From assembly GCF_014645495.1 (NCBI RefSeq), contig NZ_BMLV01000005.1:216190-280189 (forward strand): a stretch of 64,000 nucleotides of DNA, in the 5' to 3' direction. The translations under genes and the position numbers were made by a program. Origin of the DNA: Cloacibacterium rupense (GTDB lineage: Bacteria; Bacteroidota; Bacteroidia; Flavobacteriales; Weeksellaceae). Positions 40,296-50,074 of this stretch are shown here, one piece after another. The notes beneath the pieces are model-generated. The model had not been told where the DNA came from, did no database searches, and was given only the letters and a program-made list of their open reading frames with translations. How positions within the stretch are numbered: the first letter of the stretch is position 1; the number at the start of each line of letters is the position of its first letter.

Positions 40296-42098
40296 TTATT
40301 TTTTTCTTTTTTGCGCTTCTTGCATTTTTTGTTGCTCTTGTGCTTTTTCCATCATCTCGCGCATACGTTTTTGGAATTTACCTTCTGGCTTAGGTCCTTT
40401 GGCTTTATTTTCCTGAATCATTGCGTGAATCTTTTTCTCGTCTAAAATCCAATGTTTAATGGCTAAAATGATAAAAATATTTAATGCATTAGATACAAAA
40501 TAATACCAAGAAAGACCAGATGAAGAGGTATTTAAGAAAAAGAAAAATGTAACTGGGAAAATATACATCATAATTCTCATATCTGGCATACCTGGCTGCT
40601 GCTGTTGCTGCATATTACCAGAAGTCATGATAGTATATATCAAAATAACTACAGTACAAGCAATAGCAAAAATACTAATATGCTCGCCAATTAACGGAAT
40701 ATTAAAAGGTAGTTTAATCAAATCATCATAAGCGGTAAGGTCATTCACAAACCAAAAACTCTTTCCTCTAAGGTCTATCATATTCGGGAAGAAACGAAAC
40801 AATGCATAGAAAATAGGAATCTGTACCAATGCTGGTAAACAACCCGCCATCTGATTAATTCCTGCTTTTCTATAGATTTCCATAGTCGCTTGTTGCTTTT
40901 TAAGAGGGTCTGCATTTTTGAATTTTTCATTAGCCTCCTCTATTTCAGGTTTTACCACCTTCATCATAGCACTCAGTTTGTGCTGCTTATACATTACTGG
41001 AGACAGAACCAACTTGGTAACAATGGTCATCAAGAAAATTACCCATCCTGCAGCAATTCCCCAATCTGTCAGCCAATTGTAAACGGGCACAAAAAACCAT
41101 CTGTTCAGAGTTCCTATAAAACTCCAACCAAGTGGTAAAATGGTATCAAACTCTTTTCCTTCAAAAGATTTGAGTAATGGTAAATCCAATGGCATAAAAT
41201 ACCATTTGAAATTTTGATTTAACTCGTTTCCGGCAAGTTTAATTTGTCCATCAAAATTAAATTTCTTTAAAAGCTCACCTTCTTTTATAGACTCTTGAGT
41301 TCCCTTTGAATTAATAAAACCATTAGAAGTTTCTATAACCGAAGTGAAAAACTGTTGTTTTACGCCAATCCAATTGAGTGTTTCTTTGGGCTCTTCGAAA
41401 CCATTGGTATCATAATCTGCATCTTTATAATTATTGAAAGCATAATTAAACTCAGAATGGGTTTGCTCTTGCGAGCGCCCTTTTTCCATTCCTCTTACAG
41501 AATAATTCCAGTTAAATTCTGCTTTATCATCTGTAACTAAATTAGAAAGACCTTGAGTTTTAACATTGAAATCTATAGCGTATTGATCTAATAAAGTATA
41601 TACAAACTGAATGGTTGCCCCAGAAACCTGAGCAGTCATTGTTACAGAATTACCAGCAACACTTGGGCTAAAGATTAAATCTTTGGTGCTGAACACCTTG
41701 CCTGTTTTATCTTTAAATTGAAATCCGTAGCTAGAATTATTTTTATTGATTAAATAAAGAGGCAAGTCATGTTCATCTGTTTTTTTGTCATAAGCAAAAT
41801 ATTGATTCAATTTCGCTGATGAAATCTGACCGCCCAAAGCAGAAAACTCTACTGTTAACAATTCATTTTTAAGCGTTACATTTTTTATAGCTGCTGCATT
41901 TACAGGAGTTGTAATATTAACCGCATTCGTAGGCTTAGCAGTAGTTACCTTTTGCTCTGTCTTTGAGTCTTGTGGTGACTTTTTAGCTTCATCTGTTTGT
42001 TTATTTTGAAAATAAAACATAAAAGCCATCAGTACGGCAGAAAATATAAAAAAGCTAATTAATTGATTTCTATCTAATCCGTTGTTTTGTTGCATCAT
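40296..42098 (-). CDS. yidC: Membrane protein insertase YidC
   Basis: A 600-residue inner-membrane insertase/chaperone. N-terminal membrane helix (about 11-27), a large periplasmic beta domain (about 60-340), then the conserved insertase core (WGIAAGWVIFLMTIVTKLVLSPVMYKQHKLSAMMKVVKPE, about 369-408 in parts; AGCLPALVQIPIFYALFRFF). It ends in a highly basic tail (KFQKRMREMMEKAQEQQKMQ) that contacts the ribosome in this group. Preceded by pyrG but separated by a terminator and a 7-bp repeat array. Confidence 0.95.
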   Translation of the reverse strand: MMQQNNGLDRNQLISFFIFSAVLMAFMFYFQNKQTDEAKKSPQDSKTEQKVTTAKPTNAVNITTPVNAAAIKNVTLKNELLTVEFSALGGQISSAKLNQYFAYDKKTDEHDLPLYLINKNNSSYGFQFKDKTGKVFSTKDLIFSPSVAGNSVTMTAQVSGATIQFVYTLLDQYAIDFNVKTQGLSNLVTDDKAEFNWNYSVRGMEKGRSQEQTHSEFNYAFNNYKDADYDTNGFEEPKETLNWIGVKQQFFTSVIETSNGFINSKGTQESIKEGELLKKFNFDGQIKLAGNELNQNFKWYFMPLDLPLLKSFEGKEFDTILPLGWSFIGTLNRWFFVPVYNWLTDWGIAAGWVIFLMTIVTKLVLSPVMYKQHKLSAMMKVVKPEIEEANEKFKNADPLKKQQATMEIYRKAGINQMAGCLPALVQIPIFYALFRFFPNMIDLRGKSFWFVNDLTAYDDLIKLPFNIPLIGEHISIFAIACTVVILIYTIMTSGNMQQQQQPGMPDMRIMMYIFPVTFFFFLNTSSSGLSWYYFVSNALNIFIILAIKHWILDEKKIHAMIQENKAKGPKPEGKFQKRMREMMEKAQEQQKMQEAQKRKK

Positions 42099-42103
42099 AA
42101 TTG

Positions 42104-42131
42104 ATTTGAAATTTGAAATTCGAGATTATAT
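42104..42131. repeat. Period-7 tandem array (ATTTGAA type) upstream of yidC
   Basis: ATTTGAA, ATTTGAA, ATTCGAG, ATTATAT: four units starting 6 bp upstream of the yidC ATG, so they occupy its leader. Confidence 0.6.
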
Positions 42132-42209
42132 TTCTCAAATAGTATTCCTATTTATTTTAGCTGACAAAAATAGGAAATTTTTGCCAAAATGACGCTTTTT
42201 ATTCGACAT

Positions 42210-42237
42210 AAAAAAAGCTCCCATCATCTAGGAGCTT
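42210..42237 (-). terminator. pyrG terminator
   Basis: AAGCTCC (42215-42221) pairs with GGAGCTT (42231-42237); on the minus strand a T run follows. It lies just past the pyrG stop. Confidence 0.85.
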
Positions 42238-42242
42238 GTCGT

Positions 42243-43850
42243 TTATTTTTTAGTGCTTGCTTTTATCAATGCTGAGAACAAAGGGTGTGGCGTAGCAACT
42301 GTACTTTTGTACTCTGGGTGATACTGCACCCCTACATAGAAAGGATGGTTTTGAAGTTCTATGGTCTCTACCAATTTGGTATCAGGATTTACTCCCGAAG
42401 CCTCTAAACCATTGCTTTCAAAATCTTCTAAAAACTCACTGTTAAACTCATAACGGTGTCTGTGTCTTTCAGTTATATTTTTAGTTCCATAGATTTCAAA
42501 AAGTTTAGTGCTAGGTTTTAATTGGCATTTCCACGCTCCCAATCTCATGGTTCCACCTTTTTCTACTACATTTTTCTGTTCTTCCATTAGAGATATTACA
42601 GGATGCTTGGTGGTTAAATCAAATTCGGAAGAATTAGCATCTCTGAAACCTAGAACATTTCTAGCAAATTCTATGGTCATAATCTGCATTCCGAGACAAA
42701 TTCCTAAGAGTGGAATTTTATTTTCTCTGGCATATTTTGCGGCTAAAATTTTACCTTCTATACCTCTATCACCAAAGCCAGGAGCAATAAGCATTCCGTC
42801 AATTCCTTTGAAATTTTCTTCTAGATTAGATTCTGTAAGGTCACCACTGTAAATCCATCTCAGCTTCACTTCGGTTTCTTGTGCAGCACCAGCATGTATG
42901 AAAGCTTCGGCAATAGATTTATATGAATCTTGTAGAGAAACATATTTACCCACCAAAGCGATTTCTACTTTTTTCTTAGGATTTTTATATTTTTTCAAGA
43001 AATCCTTCCAATCTTTTAAATCAGAGTCTTGGTTGATTGGCAATGCCAATTCTTTGAGAACTACCTCATCAAATTTTTGTTTTTGCAATTCTAAAGGAAC
43101 CTGATAGATGGTTTCCACATCCATACTTTCTATAACATTCTCGAAAGGTACATTACAGAATTGCGCCAGTTTAGATTTTACTTCTTTCGGGATTTTATGT
43201 TCTGATCTACAAACCAAAACATCTGCCATAATGCCAGATTCCATCAACATTCTTACGGAATGCTGAGAAGGCTTGGTTTTCAATTCTCCACTTGCTGCTA
43301 AATAAGGCAAAAGAGTAAGGTGAATTACCATAGAATTATTTTCACCCAATTCCCACTTCAGTTGGCGTACACTTTCTATATATGGCAAAGATTCTATATC
43401 ACCTACTGTACCACCAATTTCGGTGATGATGATGTCGTAATCTTGTTTTGATAAAATTTTGATTCTTCGCTTTATCTCATTGGTAATGTGTGGAATTACC
43501 TGTACCGTTTTCCCTAAGAAATCGCCTTTGCGCTCTTTTTCTATGACGGTCTGATAAATTCTACCAGTAGTAACGTTGTTGTTTTGAGAAGTAGGAGAAT
43601 CTAGAAATCTTTCATAGTGTCCTAAGTCCAAATCTGTTTCTGCACCATCCTCCGTTACGTAGCACTCTCCATGTTCATACGGATTTAGCGTACCTGGATC
43701 TATATTAATATAAGGGTCTAGTTTTTGGATAGTTACTTTAAAGCCTCTTGATTTTAAGAGAAGGCCAAGTGATGAAGACACAATGCCCTTTCCCAATGAT
43801 GAAGTTACACCTCCTGTTACAAAGATGTACTTGGTATTCTTTTTACTCAT
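42243..43850 (-). CDS. pyrG: CTP synthase PyrG
   Basis: A 535-residue glutamine-dependent CTP synthase (UTP to CTP). The synthase domain opens YIFVTGGVTSSLGKGIVSSS (P-loop) with ETDLDLGHYERF and EIGGTVGDIES. The C-terminal class-I glutaminase domain has the oxyanion-loop APGFGDRGIEG, nucleophile elbow LLGICLGMQIM (Cys) and the catalytic His-Glu in VQYHPEY. A strong promoter lies 17 bp upstream and a terminator follows, so it is monocistronic. Confidence 0.97.
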   Translation of the reverse strand: MSKKNTKYIFVTGGVTSSLGKGIVSSSLGLLLKSRGFKVTIQKLDPYINIDPGTLNPYEHGECYVTEDGAETDLDLGHYERFLDSPTSQNNNVTTGRIYQTVIEKERKGDFLGKTVQVIPHITNEIKRRIKILSKQDYDIIITEIGGTVGDIESLPYIESVRQLKWELGENNSMVIHLTLLPYLAASGELKTKPSQHSVRMLMESGIMADVLVCRSEHKIPKEVKSKLAQFCNVPFENVIESMDVETIYQVPLELQKQKFDEVVLKELALPINQDSDLKDWKDFLKKYKNPKKKVEIALVGKYVSLQDSYKSIAEAFIHAGAAQETEVKLRWIYSGDLTESNLEENFKGIDGMLIAPGFGDRGIEGKILAAKYARENKIPLLGICLGMQIMTIEFARNVLGFRDANSSEFDLTTKHPVISLMEEQKNVVEKGGTMRLGAWKCQLKPSTKLFEIYGTKNITERHRHRYEFNSEFLEDFESNGLEASGVNPDTKLVETIELQNHPFYVGVQYHPEYKSTVATPHPLFSALIKASTKK

Positions 43851-43866
43851 TAGATTTAGGTTTGTG

Positions 43867-43898
43867 CAAAGTTAGGGGAATTTAGGATAGGGAGCAAA
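43867..43898 (-). promoter_or_regulatory. Promoter of pyrG (TTTG-N20-TAACTTTG)
   Basis: On the minus strand TTTG (43895-43898), 20 bp, TAACTTTG (43867-43874): an exact match to the phylum consensus. The predicted leader is only about 10 nt. Confidence 0.7.
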
Positions 43899-44098
43899 TT
43901 TTATTATGAGATTTGGCTTCTTCAAAATTTTAGCACGCCTATTTCATCAGTTAAAATCTAATTAAAAACAACTCCCTTTTATTTAGCTCAACAATTTATT
44001 TTTTTGACTTAGATTTCTAAATTTGATGGTTTTTAATTGTAAAAGCTCTCAAATATAAAGACCTATGAACAGGCAATAAAATTCAACTTTTCTTAAGG

Positions 44099-44178
44099 GT
44101 TTGTTCGAGGATTGTTCGAGAATCCTCCCAGTCAGCTTCGGAAAATAGATACTTTTTTCGAAGAAACCTCGAACAAAC
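44099..44178 (+). repeat. 12-bp inverted repeat enclosing a second hairpin (candidate structured RNA)
   Basis: Outer arms GTTTGTTCGAGG (44099-44110) and CCTCGAACAAAC (44167-44178) are perfectly complementary. Inside, CTTCGGAAAA (44136-44145) pairs with TTTT(T)CGAAG (44154-44163) with one G-U. TTCGA occurs five times in and just after the block. Confidence 0.6.
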
Positions 44179-44309
44179 ATAAAACTTGATTCGAACGAAA
44201 CCCTACTTCAACTCATACTAAATCCTTCCATTATTAAATCAATCCATTAGAAACATAAAAAAGACATTGCAGATAGTTTCATATAGACAATAATCAGTCT
44301 TAAAATATT

Positions 44310-44317
44310 TATTTTTG
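44310..44317 (+). promoter_or_regulatory. Putative radA -7 box
   Basis: TATTTTTG matches TANNTTTG, 48 bp before the radA GTG. No clear -33 TTG. Confidence 0.4.
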
Positions 44318-44365
44318 TAAATTGCAAATTCTTTTATCAATCATCATTTAGCATTAAAAATAAAG

Positions 44366-45715
44366 GTGGCAAAAATAAAAACAGCATATTACTGCCAAAA
44401 CTGTGGCACTCAATACTCGCAATGGCACGGACAATGCAAAAATTGCGGAGAATGGAACACGCTAGTCGAAGAAATAGTAGAAAAAAAATCTTCGCACTAT
44501 GATATACTAGGAAGTGGTAAACAAAAAATTATCAATATTACCGAAGTGGAAGCGGGTAATGAACAACGTCTAAAAACGATAAGCGAAGAACTTAATCGTG
44601 TTTTGGGTGGTGGTATTGTTCTCGGCTCTGTGATTTTGATTGGTGGTGAACCTGGAATTGGGAAATCTACACTTTTGCTACAACTCGCCTTGAAAATGAA
44701 GAAAAAAATCCTCTATGTTTCAGGCGAAGAAAGTGCCTCGCAAATTAAAATGCGCGCAGATAGATTGACAGATGTACAAAACCCGAATTGTTTTCTATAC
44801 ACCGAAACCTCAGTAGAAAAAATCTTGAAAGAAGCCAAAAATCTGCAACCTGACGTCATGATTGTAGATTCTATACAAACGCTTCAATCTCAGTTGATTG
44901 AAAGCTCACCCGGAACCATTTCTCAGATTAGAGAATGTTCTAATGAATTGATAAAATTTGCCAAAGAAAACAACATTCCTATTATTTTAGTGGGGCATAT
45001 TACCAAAGACGGTCAAATTGCTGGCCCTAAAGTTCTAGAACATATGGTAGATGTAGTTCTGAATTTTGATGGCGACAGAAATCACCTTTTCCGACTGCTG
45101 AGAGCGCAGAAAAACCGTTTCGGTTCTACCCAAGAAATTGGGATTTATGAAATGGTGACCCAAGGTTTGAAAGAAATAAAAAATCCTTCAGAAATCCTGA
45201 TTACCAAAAAATTCGAGGAGCTTTCTGGCAATGCAGTTGCGGTTACTCTAGAAGGAAACAGACCTATGTTGCTAGAAATTCAGGCATTGGTTTCTAGTGC
45301 TGTTTACGGAACTCCACAGCGTAGCTCTACTGGTTTTGATGCCAAAAGGCTGAATATGTTGTTGGCAGTTTTAGAGAAACGTGCAGGCTTTATGCTTGGC
45401 GCAAAAGATGTTTTCTTGAACATCACAGGAGGAATAAAAACAGACGACCCAGCCCTAGATTTAGCGGTGATTGCAGCAATTCTGAGCAGCAATGAAGACC
45501 TTGCCATTTCTGAAAAATATTGTTTTGCAGGAGAAATAGGTTTGAGTGGAGAAATAAGACCTGTTCCGCAAATAGAACAGCGCATTTCGGAAGCTGAAAA
45601 ATTAGGTTATGAAAAGATTTTCATCTCTAAACAAAGTAAAATTTCTAAGAAAAATTATGGAATAACAATAGAAGGAGTAAACAAAATAGAGGAATTCCAC
45701 GAAAAGATTTTTTAG
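44366..45715 (+). CDS. radA: DNA repair protein RadA
   Basis: A 449-residue branch-migration helicase in recombination repair. N-terminal four-cysteine zinc finger (YYCQNCGTQYSQWHGQCKNCGEW), RecA-like ATPase with Walker A GGEPGIGKSTLL (about 92-103), the RadA-specific KNRFGSTQEIG motif, and a Lon-like C-terminal domain (LNITGGIKTDDPALDLAVIAA). Start is GTG at 44366, which gives the conserved MAKIKTAYYCQNCG opening. Confidence 0.95.
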   Translation: MAKIKTAYYCQNCGTQYSQWHGQCKNCGEWNTLVEEIVEKKSSHYDILGSGKQKIINITEVEAGNEQRLKTISEELNRVLGGGIVLGSVILIGGEPGIGKSTLLLQLALKMKKKILYVSGEESASQIKMRADRLTDVQNPNCFLYTETSVEKILKEAKNLQPDVMIVDSIQTLQSQLIESSPGTISQIRECSNELIKFAKENNIPIILVGHITKDGQIAGPKVLEHMVDVVLNFDGDRNHLFRLLRAQKNRFGSTQEIGIYEMVTQGLKEIKNPSEILITKKFEELSGNAVAVTLEGNRPMLLEIQALVSSAVYGTPQRSSTGFDAKRLNMLLAVLEKRAGFMLGAKDVFLNITGGIKTDDPALDLAVIAAILSSNEDLAISEKYCFAGEIGLSGEIRPVPQIEQRISEAEKLGYEKIFISKQSKISKKNYGITIEGVNKIEEFHEKIF

Positions 45716-45794
45716 AAAAAAAAGATTTAGTACTCGTAAATTTTTCTTAACTTTAAACAAACATTTAAGAATTATTTACCATAATACGAAAGTT

Positions 45795-46376
45795 ATGAAT
45801 TACCTTGCTCACACATTTCTTTCTTATTCCGATGAACAAATTGTAGGAAACATTCTTGGTGATTTTATCAAAAACAAAAATCGATATGATTATCCTGAAG
45901 GAATACAGCAAGGTATAACACTGCACCGTGCCATAGATGCTTTTACAGACGTACACCCTAAAGTTTTGGAAGCCAAAAAAGTGTTCCAACCGATAGTGAG
46001 ATTATATTCTGGAGCTTTTGTAGATGTGGTTTTTGATTATTTTTTAGCCAATGACAAAAATGTAAAATCTGACAAAGAATGGCGAGATTTCACCGCTCAT
46101 GTTTATCAAGTTTTAAACAATCACGAAGAGATTTTGCCTGAAAATTTCAGAAAAATCCTTCCTAGGATGGAAAAAGACAATTGGCTATACAATTACCGTT
46201 TTGATTGGGGAATGGAATACAGCATTACCAATGTGCTCAACAAGGCAAAATACCTGAACAACACCATCCCTGTATATGGGTTTTTTCAGCACAACAAAGA
46301 TTTTTTAAGAAAATGCTACGATGAATTTTTCCCAGAATTGAAAGATTTTTGTGATAAATTCAATGAGAATTTTTAA
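45795..46376 (+). CDS. acpH: Acyl-carrier-protein phosphodiesterase-like protein
   Basis: A 193-residue all-alpha HD-related protein of the ACP phosphodiesterase (DUF479) family, which removes phosphopantetheine from ACP. Family motifs: MNYLAHTFLS, GNILGDFIK, QGITLHRAIDAFTDVHP and LYSGAFVDVVFDYFLA. The histidine/aspartate metal-binding residues are kept (His6, Asp25, His47, Asp51, Asp55 approx.). It lies 79 bp after radA. Confidence 0.85.
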   Translation: MNYLAHTFLSYSDEQIVGNILGDFIKNKNRYDYPEGIQQGITLHRAIDAFTDVHPKVLEAKKVFQPIVRLYSGAFVDVVFDYFLANDKNVKSDKEWRDFTAHVYQVLNNHEEILPENFRKILPRMEKDNWLYNYRFDWGMEYSITNVLNKAKYLNNTIPVYGFFQHNKDFLRKCYDEFFPELKDFCDKFNENF

Positions 46377-46379
46377 AAT

Positions 46380-46880
46380 TTAAAATAGCTGATAGAGATA
46401 TCTATCTGGATAATTCATCTTGCTACTTTTTCTGTTTCCATTGACAATAATATGAACAATATTCATCTGGTCATCATACAAATTATACAATAAACTTACC
46501 GCCGTTTCTACTTTTTTGGGTGCTTCGGCAATCTCAGATTCTAAGTAAATATTGACCGCTTCTTTATCTTCTTCATATCCTAAGAAATTAATTTTTAAAA
46601 ATTTGTTGTTATTTTTTAGTTTAAAATATTCTGAAAAATAATTTTCTAAAGCTTTATCAATGGCTTCTTTACTTTTTTCCTCTCCAAAATGTAAGGTCTG
46701 ATTGTACTTTTTATTGAGCCCATTCTCTAAGTCATCTAAGAAAAGTCTGGCTGAAATCTCAAAAGTTTTAGTTTTAGCATTATAATTAATCTCAACAGAA
46801 CCAACATGATACGGATGCTTATCTTTTGCAGAAAGCAGAAGGAAAAACAACATCCCAAATAATATAAAGAGCTTCTTCAT
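46380..46880 (-). CDS. DUF6702-type secreted protein
   Basis: A 166-residue protein with a signal peptide (about 1-18) and the family opening HPYHVGSVEINYNAKTKTFE, then RLFLDDLENGL and a C-terminal beta domain (KMNYPDRYLYQLF). Such proteins are found next to HupE-like membrane proteins and M1 peptidases in Bacteroidetes, as here, with the HupE gene divergent and 64 bp away. Role unknown. Confidence 0.75.
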   Translation of the reverse strand: MKKLFILFGMLFFLLLSAKDKHPYHVGSVEINYNAKTKTFEISARLFLDDLENGLNKKYNQTLHFGEEKSKEAIDKALENYFSEYFKLKNNNKFLKINFLGYEEDKEAVNIYLESEIAEAPKKVETAVSLLYNLYDDQMNIVHIIVNGNRKSSKMNYPDRYLYQLF

Positions 46881-46944
46881 AACAAATACATTTCAATTTT
46901 CGTTTCGAAATTAATCATTATTTTCGTAACTTATTTTAAAAAGA

Positions 46945-47523
46945 ATGACAGATTTTTTATTTTATTTACAATTAGGCTGGGAACATATTATTTCTAGTGA
47001 TGCACTAGACCATCAATTGTTCATATTAGCATTGGTGGCTATTTTCAGTTTCAAAGATGCAAAAAAAGTTCTCATTTTGGTAACTGCTTTTACGATTGGG
47101 CACTCTGTAACTCTTGCTCTTAGTGCGTTTGATATCATCAGATTTCCTAGCAATTGGATAGAATTTTTGATTCCTTGCACCATCGTTTTCACGGCTTTAG
47201 ACAATCTTATTTTTTCTAAAAACCAAGAACAATTAATAAAACTCAATTATTTTTTAGCTCTATTTTTTGGATTAATCCACGGAATGGGATTTGCCAACTC
47301 TGTAAGAATGATGCTGGCACAAGAGCAAAGTATTACGATACCGTTATTTGGATTTAATGTGGGTTTAGAAATAGGTCAAATTGCAGTCGTAATTATTGTT
47401 TTAAGTCTTTTTTTCTTGCTTTCTACTTTTTTAAAATTACAGAAAAAACATTGGATAATTATAGTTTCTATTCCTATTTTACTCTTCTCTCTTAAAATGG
47501 CAATCGAAAGAACACCATTTTAG
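46945..47523 (+). CDS. HupE/UreJ-2-type membrane protein
   Basis: A 192-residue integral membrane protein with five to six hydrophobic segments. The HupE/UreJ motifs WEHIISSDALDHQLF, TIGHSVTLALS and LIHGMGFA carry conserved histidines (about 14, 22, 53 and 112) suited to metal (Ni or other) handling. Gene context with the DUF6702 protein (divergent) and the M1 peptidase downstream is typical. Transported ion is not proven. Confidence 0.8.
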   Translation: MTDFLFYLQLGWEHIISSDALDHQLFILALVAIFSFKDAKKVLILVTAFTIGHSVTLALSAFDIIRFPSNWIEFLIPCTIVFTALDNLIFSKNQEQLIKLNYFLALFFGLIHGMGFANSVRMMLAQEQSITIPLFGFNVGLEIGQIAVVIIVLSLFFLLSTFLKLQKKHWIIIVSIPILLFSLKMAIERTPF

Positions 47524-47645
47524 TCCTATTAAAATCACATTTTCGGATTTAAACCCCATTATTTTTGAACAATTGTTTAAAATTAATAAGTTTTTTTGTA
47601 ACAAATACCTATATTTGTTGACATATCTAGAAAATTAATTTGATA

Positions 47646-50018
47646 ATGAAAAGGAGTCTAAACATCTTTGTGTTTTTATGCTCTATGGTGAGCATTTCTG
47701 CTCAAAACATTCAAAACAATCCTGGCAGCAATCACGGGAACAAATTTGAACAATTGGGCACCATTTTACCTACCCCTAATAATTACAGAACTGCATCTGG
47801 TGCACCCGGCCATGATTACTGGCAACAGCGTGCAGATTATGACATTTCTGCTTATTTAGACGAAGACAAACTCAACCTAAAAGGCTCTGAAACCATCACT
47901 TACTACAACAATTCTCCTGATGAATTAGAGTATCTTTGGATTCAATTAGACGAAAACCAACAATCTTCGGTGAAAAATGCAGGATATGACAACAGCTCAG
48001 TTTTACCGAAACAAACTTCTAGTTCTAGATTATCTGCTTCAGAATTGCCAGCTAAAGATAACGGCTTTGGTATAAATCTAGAAAAAGTAACTGATGCTGA
48101 TGGCAAACCACTTTCATATGTAGTGAATAAAACGATGATGAGAATAGATTTGCCTAAAAAATTAAAAAAAGGAGAAAATTTCAAGTTTAAAATAGATTGG
48201 AACTACAATATTGCCGACCGTATGAAAATGGGCGGAAGAGGCGGTTATGAATTCTTCCCAGAAGATGGGAACTATCTTTTTACCATGACACAATGGTACC
48301 CTAGACTTTGTGTATACTCAGATTTCCAAGGATGGCAAAACCACCAATTTACAGGTAGAGGAGAATTTGCACTTACTTTTGGTAATTTCAAAGTAAAAAT
48401 GAATGTTCCTGCAGATCATACCATTGCTTCTACAGGTGTTGGTAAAAACTTCTCAGAAGTGCTTACACCAGAACAATTAGCAAGATGGCAAAAAGCTCAA
48501 AATGCGACAGAACCAGTAGAAATAGTAACATTAGATGAAGCTAAAAAAGCAGAAAAATCTAAATCTAAAAATAGAAAAACTTGGGTTTTCGAAGCAGAAA
48601 ATGTAAGAGATTTCGCTTGGACTTCTTCTAGAAAATTCATTTGGGATGCTATGCCTCAGGTAATTGCTGAGAATAATAATAAAGTAATGTGTATGAGTCT
48701 TTATCCTAAAGAAGCTTACGGGTTATACAGAAAATATTCTACAAAAGCGGTAGCTCACACCATCAAAACGTATTCAGATTTTACCATTCCTTATCCTTAT
48801 CCTGTAGCTCAATCTATTGAAGCAGCCAACGGAATGGAATATCCTATGATTTGTTTCAACTATGGTAGAACAGAAAAAGACGGCACCTACTCTGAAGGAA
48901 TTAAAAACGGAATGCTGGGGGTAATCATTCATGAAGTTGGTCACAATTTCTTCCCAATGATTATCAATTCTGACGAGAGACAATGGTCTTGGATGGACGA
49001 AGGACTTAATACTTTTGTAGAATATCTTACAGAAGAACTTTGGGATAACAAATTTCCATCAAAAAGAGGGCCTGCTCATACGATTGTAGATTACATGAAA
49101 CTACCAAAAGATCAATTAGAGCCTATTATGTCTAATTCTGAAAATATCATTCAGTTTGGGCCAAACGCATATTCTAAACCTGCAACTGGTCTTAATATTT
49201 TAAGAGAAACCATTATGGGAAGAGAGCTTTTTGATAAAGCTTTTAAAACCTATGCAAAAAGATGGGCATTTAGACATCCTGAGCCTGCAGATTTCTTCAG
49301 AACAATGGAAGATGCAAGTGGTGAAGACTTAGATTGGTTCTGGAGAGGTTGGTTCTATAGCACAGATCCTGTAGATATTGCGATTGATAAAGTAACCGTA
49401 GCTACTCCTGATTTTGATGGAAAAGCAAACGCAAGAGAATTTAAATATAAAGTAGAAAAACCTGCGCTTAATGATTTTGAAGACATTTCTAAAATCAGAA
49501 ACAGAGAAGATAAAAAAATCACTTTTTACACAGATAAAGACACGTCTACCCAAGATTTCTACTGGAGATATGATAGAGGTCTAGAAAATGTAGATACTAC
49601 TAAAGAATACACCATAAAAGGTGAAGCAGCAGAAAACTTGACCGAAAAAGAAAGAGAAAAATTTAAAAATTTAACAGGTTATCAAATAGATTTCTCTAAT
49701 AAAGGAGGTTTAGTAATGCCACTTATTTTAGAATTCACCTTCGAAGACGGTTCTAAATTAAACGATAAAATCTCTGCTCAAATTTGGAGAAAAAATGAAA
49801 AAACAGTTTCTAAAACTTATTTCTTCGACAAAAAATTAAAGTCTATTCAACTAGACCCAATGAAAGAAACTGCTGACATTGATACTTCTAATAACTTCTG
49901 GGGAACTTTCTCAGAACCTACCAAATTCCAAGTATTCAAAGATAGACAACAGCAGCGTGCTAGAGGAGCTGCACCTGGAATGGTCAACCCAATGCAAGCC
50001 GCAGGAAAGAAAAATTAA
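47646..50018 (+). CDS. Secreted M1-family metallopeptidase
   Basis: A 790-residue gluzincin aminopeptidase-like protein with a signal peptide (about 1-19). The zinc site is HEVGH (His429, His433), with Glu430 catalytic and Glu452 (WMDEGLNTF) as third ligand; the exopeptidase-type motif reads NGMEYPM. An N-terminal beta domain (about 50-330) and a C-terminal beta domain follow the usual M1 layout. I chose the ATG at 47646 over a TTG two codons up. A TATATTTG -7 box (47610-47617) precedes it and a terminator follows. Probably periplasmic or surface peptide degradation. Confidence 0.88.
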   Translation: MKRSLNIFVFLCSMVSISAQNIQNNPGSNHGNKFEQLGTILPTPNNYRTASGAPGHDYWQQRADYDISAYLDEDKLNLKGSETITYYNNSPDELEYLWIQLDENQQSSVKNAGYDNSSVLPKQTSSSRLSASELPAKDNGFGINLEKVTDADGKPLSYVVNKTMMRIDLPKKLKKGENFKFKIDWNYNIADRMKMGGRGGYEFFPEDGNYLFTMTQWYPRLCVYSDFQGWQNHQFTGRGEFALTFGNFKVKMNVPADHTIASTGVGKNFSEVLTPEQLARWQKAQNATEPVEIVTLDEAKKAEKSKSKNRKTWVFEAENVRDFAWTSSRKFIWDAMPQVIAENNNKVMCMSLYPKEAYGLYRKYSTKAVAHTIKTYSDFTIPYPYPVAQSIEAANGMEYPMICFNYGRTEKDGTYSEGIKNGMLGVIIHEVGHNFFPMIINSDERQWSWMDEGLNTFVEYLTEELWDNKFPSKRGPAHTIVDYMKLPKDQLEPIMSNSENIIQFGPNAYSKPATGLNILRETIMGRELFDKAFKTYAKRWAFRHPEPADFFRTMEDASGEDLDWFWRGWFYSTDPVDIAIDKVTVATPDFDGKANAREFKYKVEKPALNDFEDISKIRNREDKKITFYTDKDTSTQDFYWRYDRGLENVDTTKEYTIKGEAAENLTEKEREKFKNLTGYQIDFSNKGGLVMPLILEFTFEDGSKLNDKISAQIWRKNEKTVSKTYFFDKKLKSIQLDPMKETADIDTSNNFWGTFSEPTKFQVFKDRQQQRARGAAPGMVNPMQAAGKKN

Positions 50019-50042
50019 CTCTTAGATAATTGATAAAACAAC

Positions 50043-50074
50043 AAGCCACTCAAAATTTTGAGTGGTTTTTTTTT
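50043..50074 (+). terminator. Terminator of the M1 peptidase gene
   Basis: CCACTCAAAATTTTGAGTGG (50046-50065) is a perfect palindrome followed by T9. Confidence 0.9.

Larger units (their letters stand above)
43851..44365. other. Divergent pyrG-radA intergenic region with a structured inverted-repeat block
   Basis: No gene is supported in 515 bp. It holds the pyrG promoter on the left, AT-rich sequence to about 44090, the inverted-repeat block at 44099-44178 and a TATTTTTG -7 box (44310-44317) toward radA. Confidence 0.6.
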
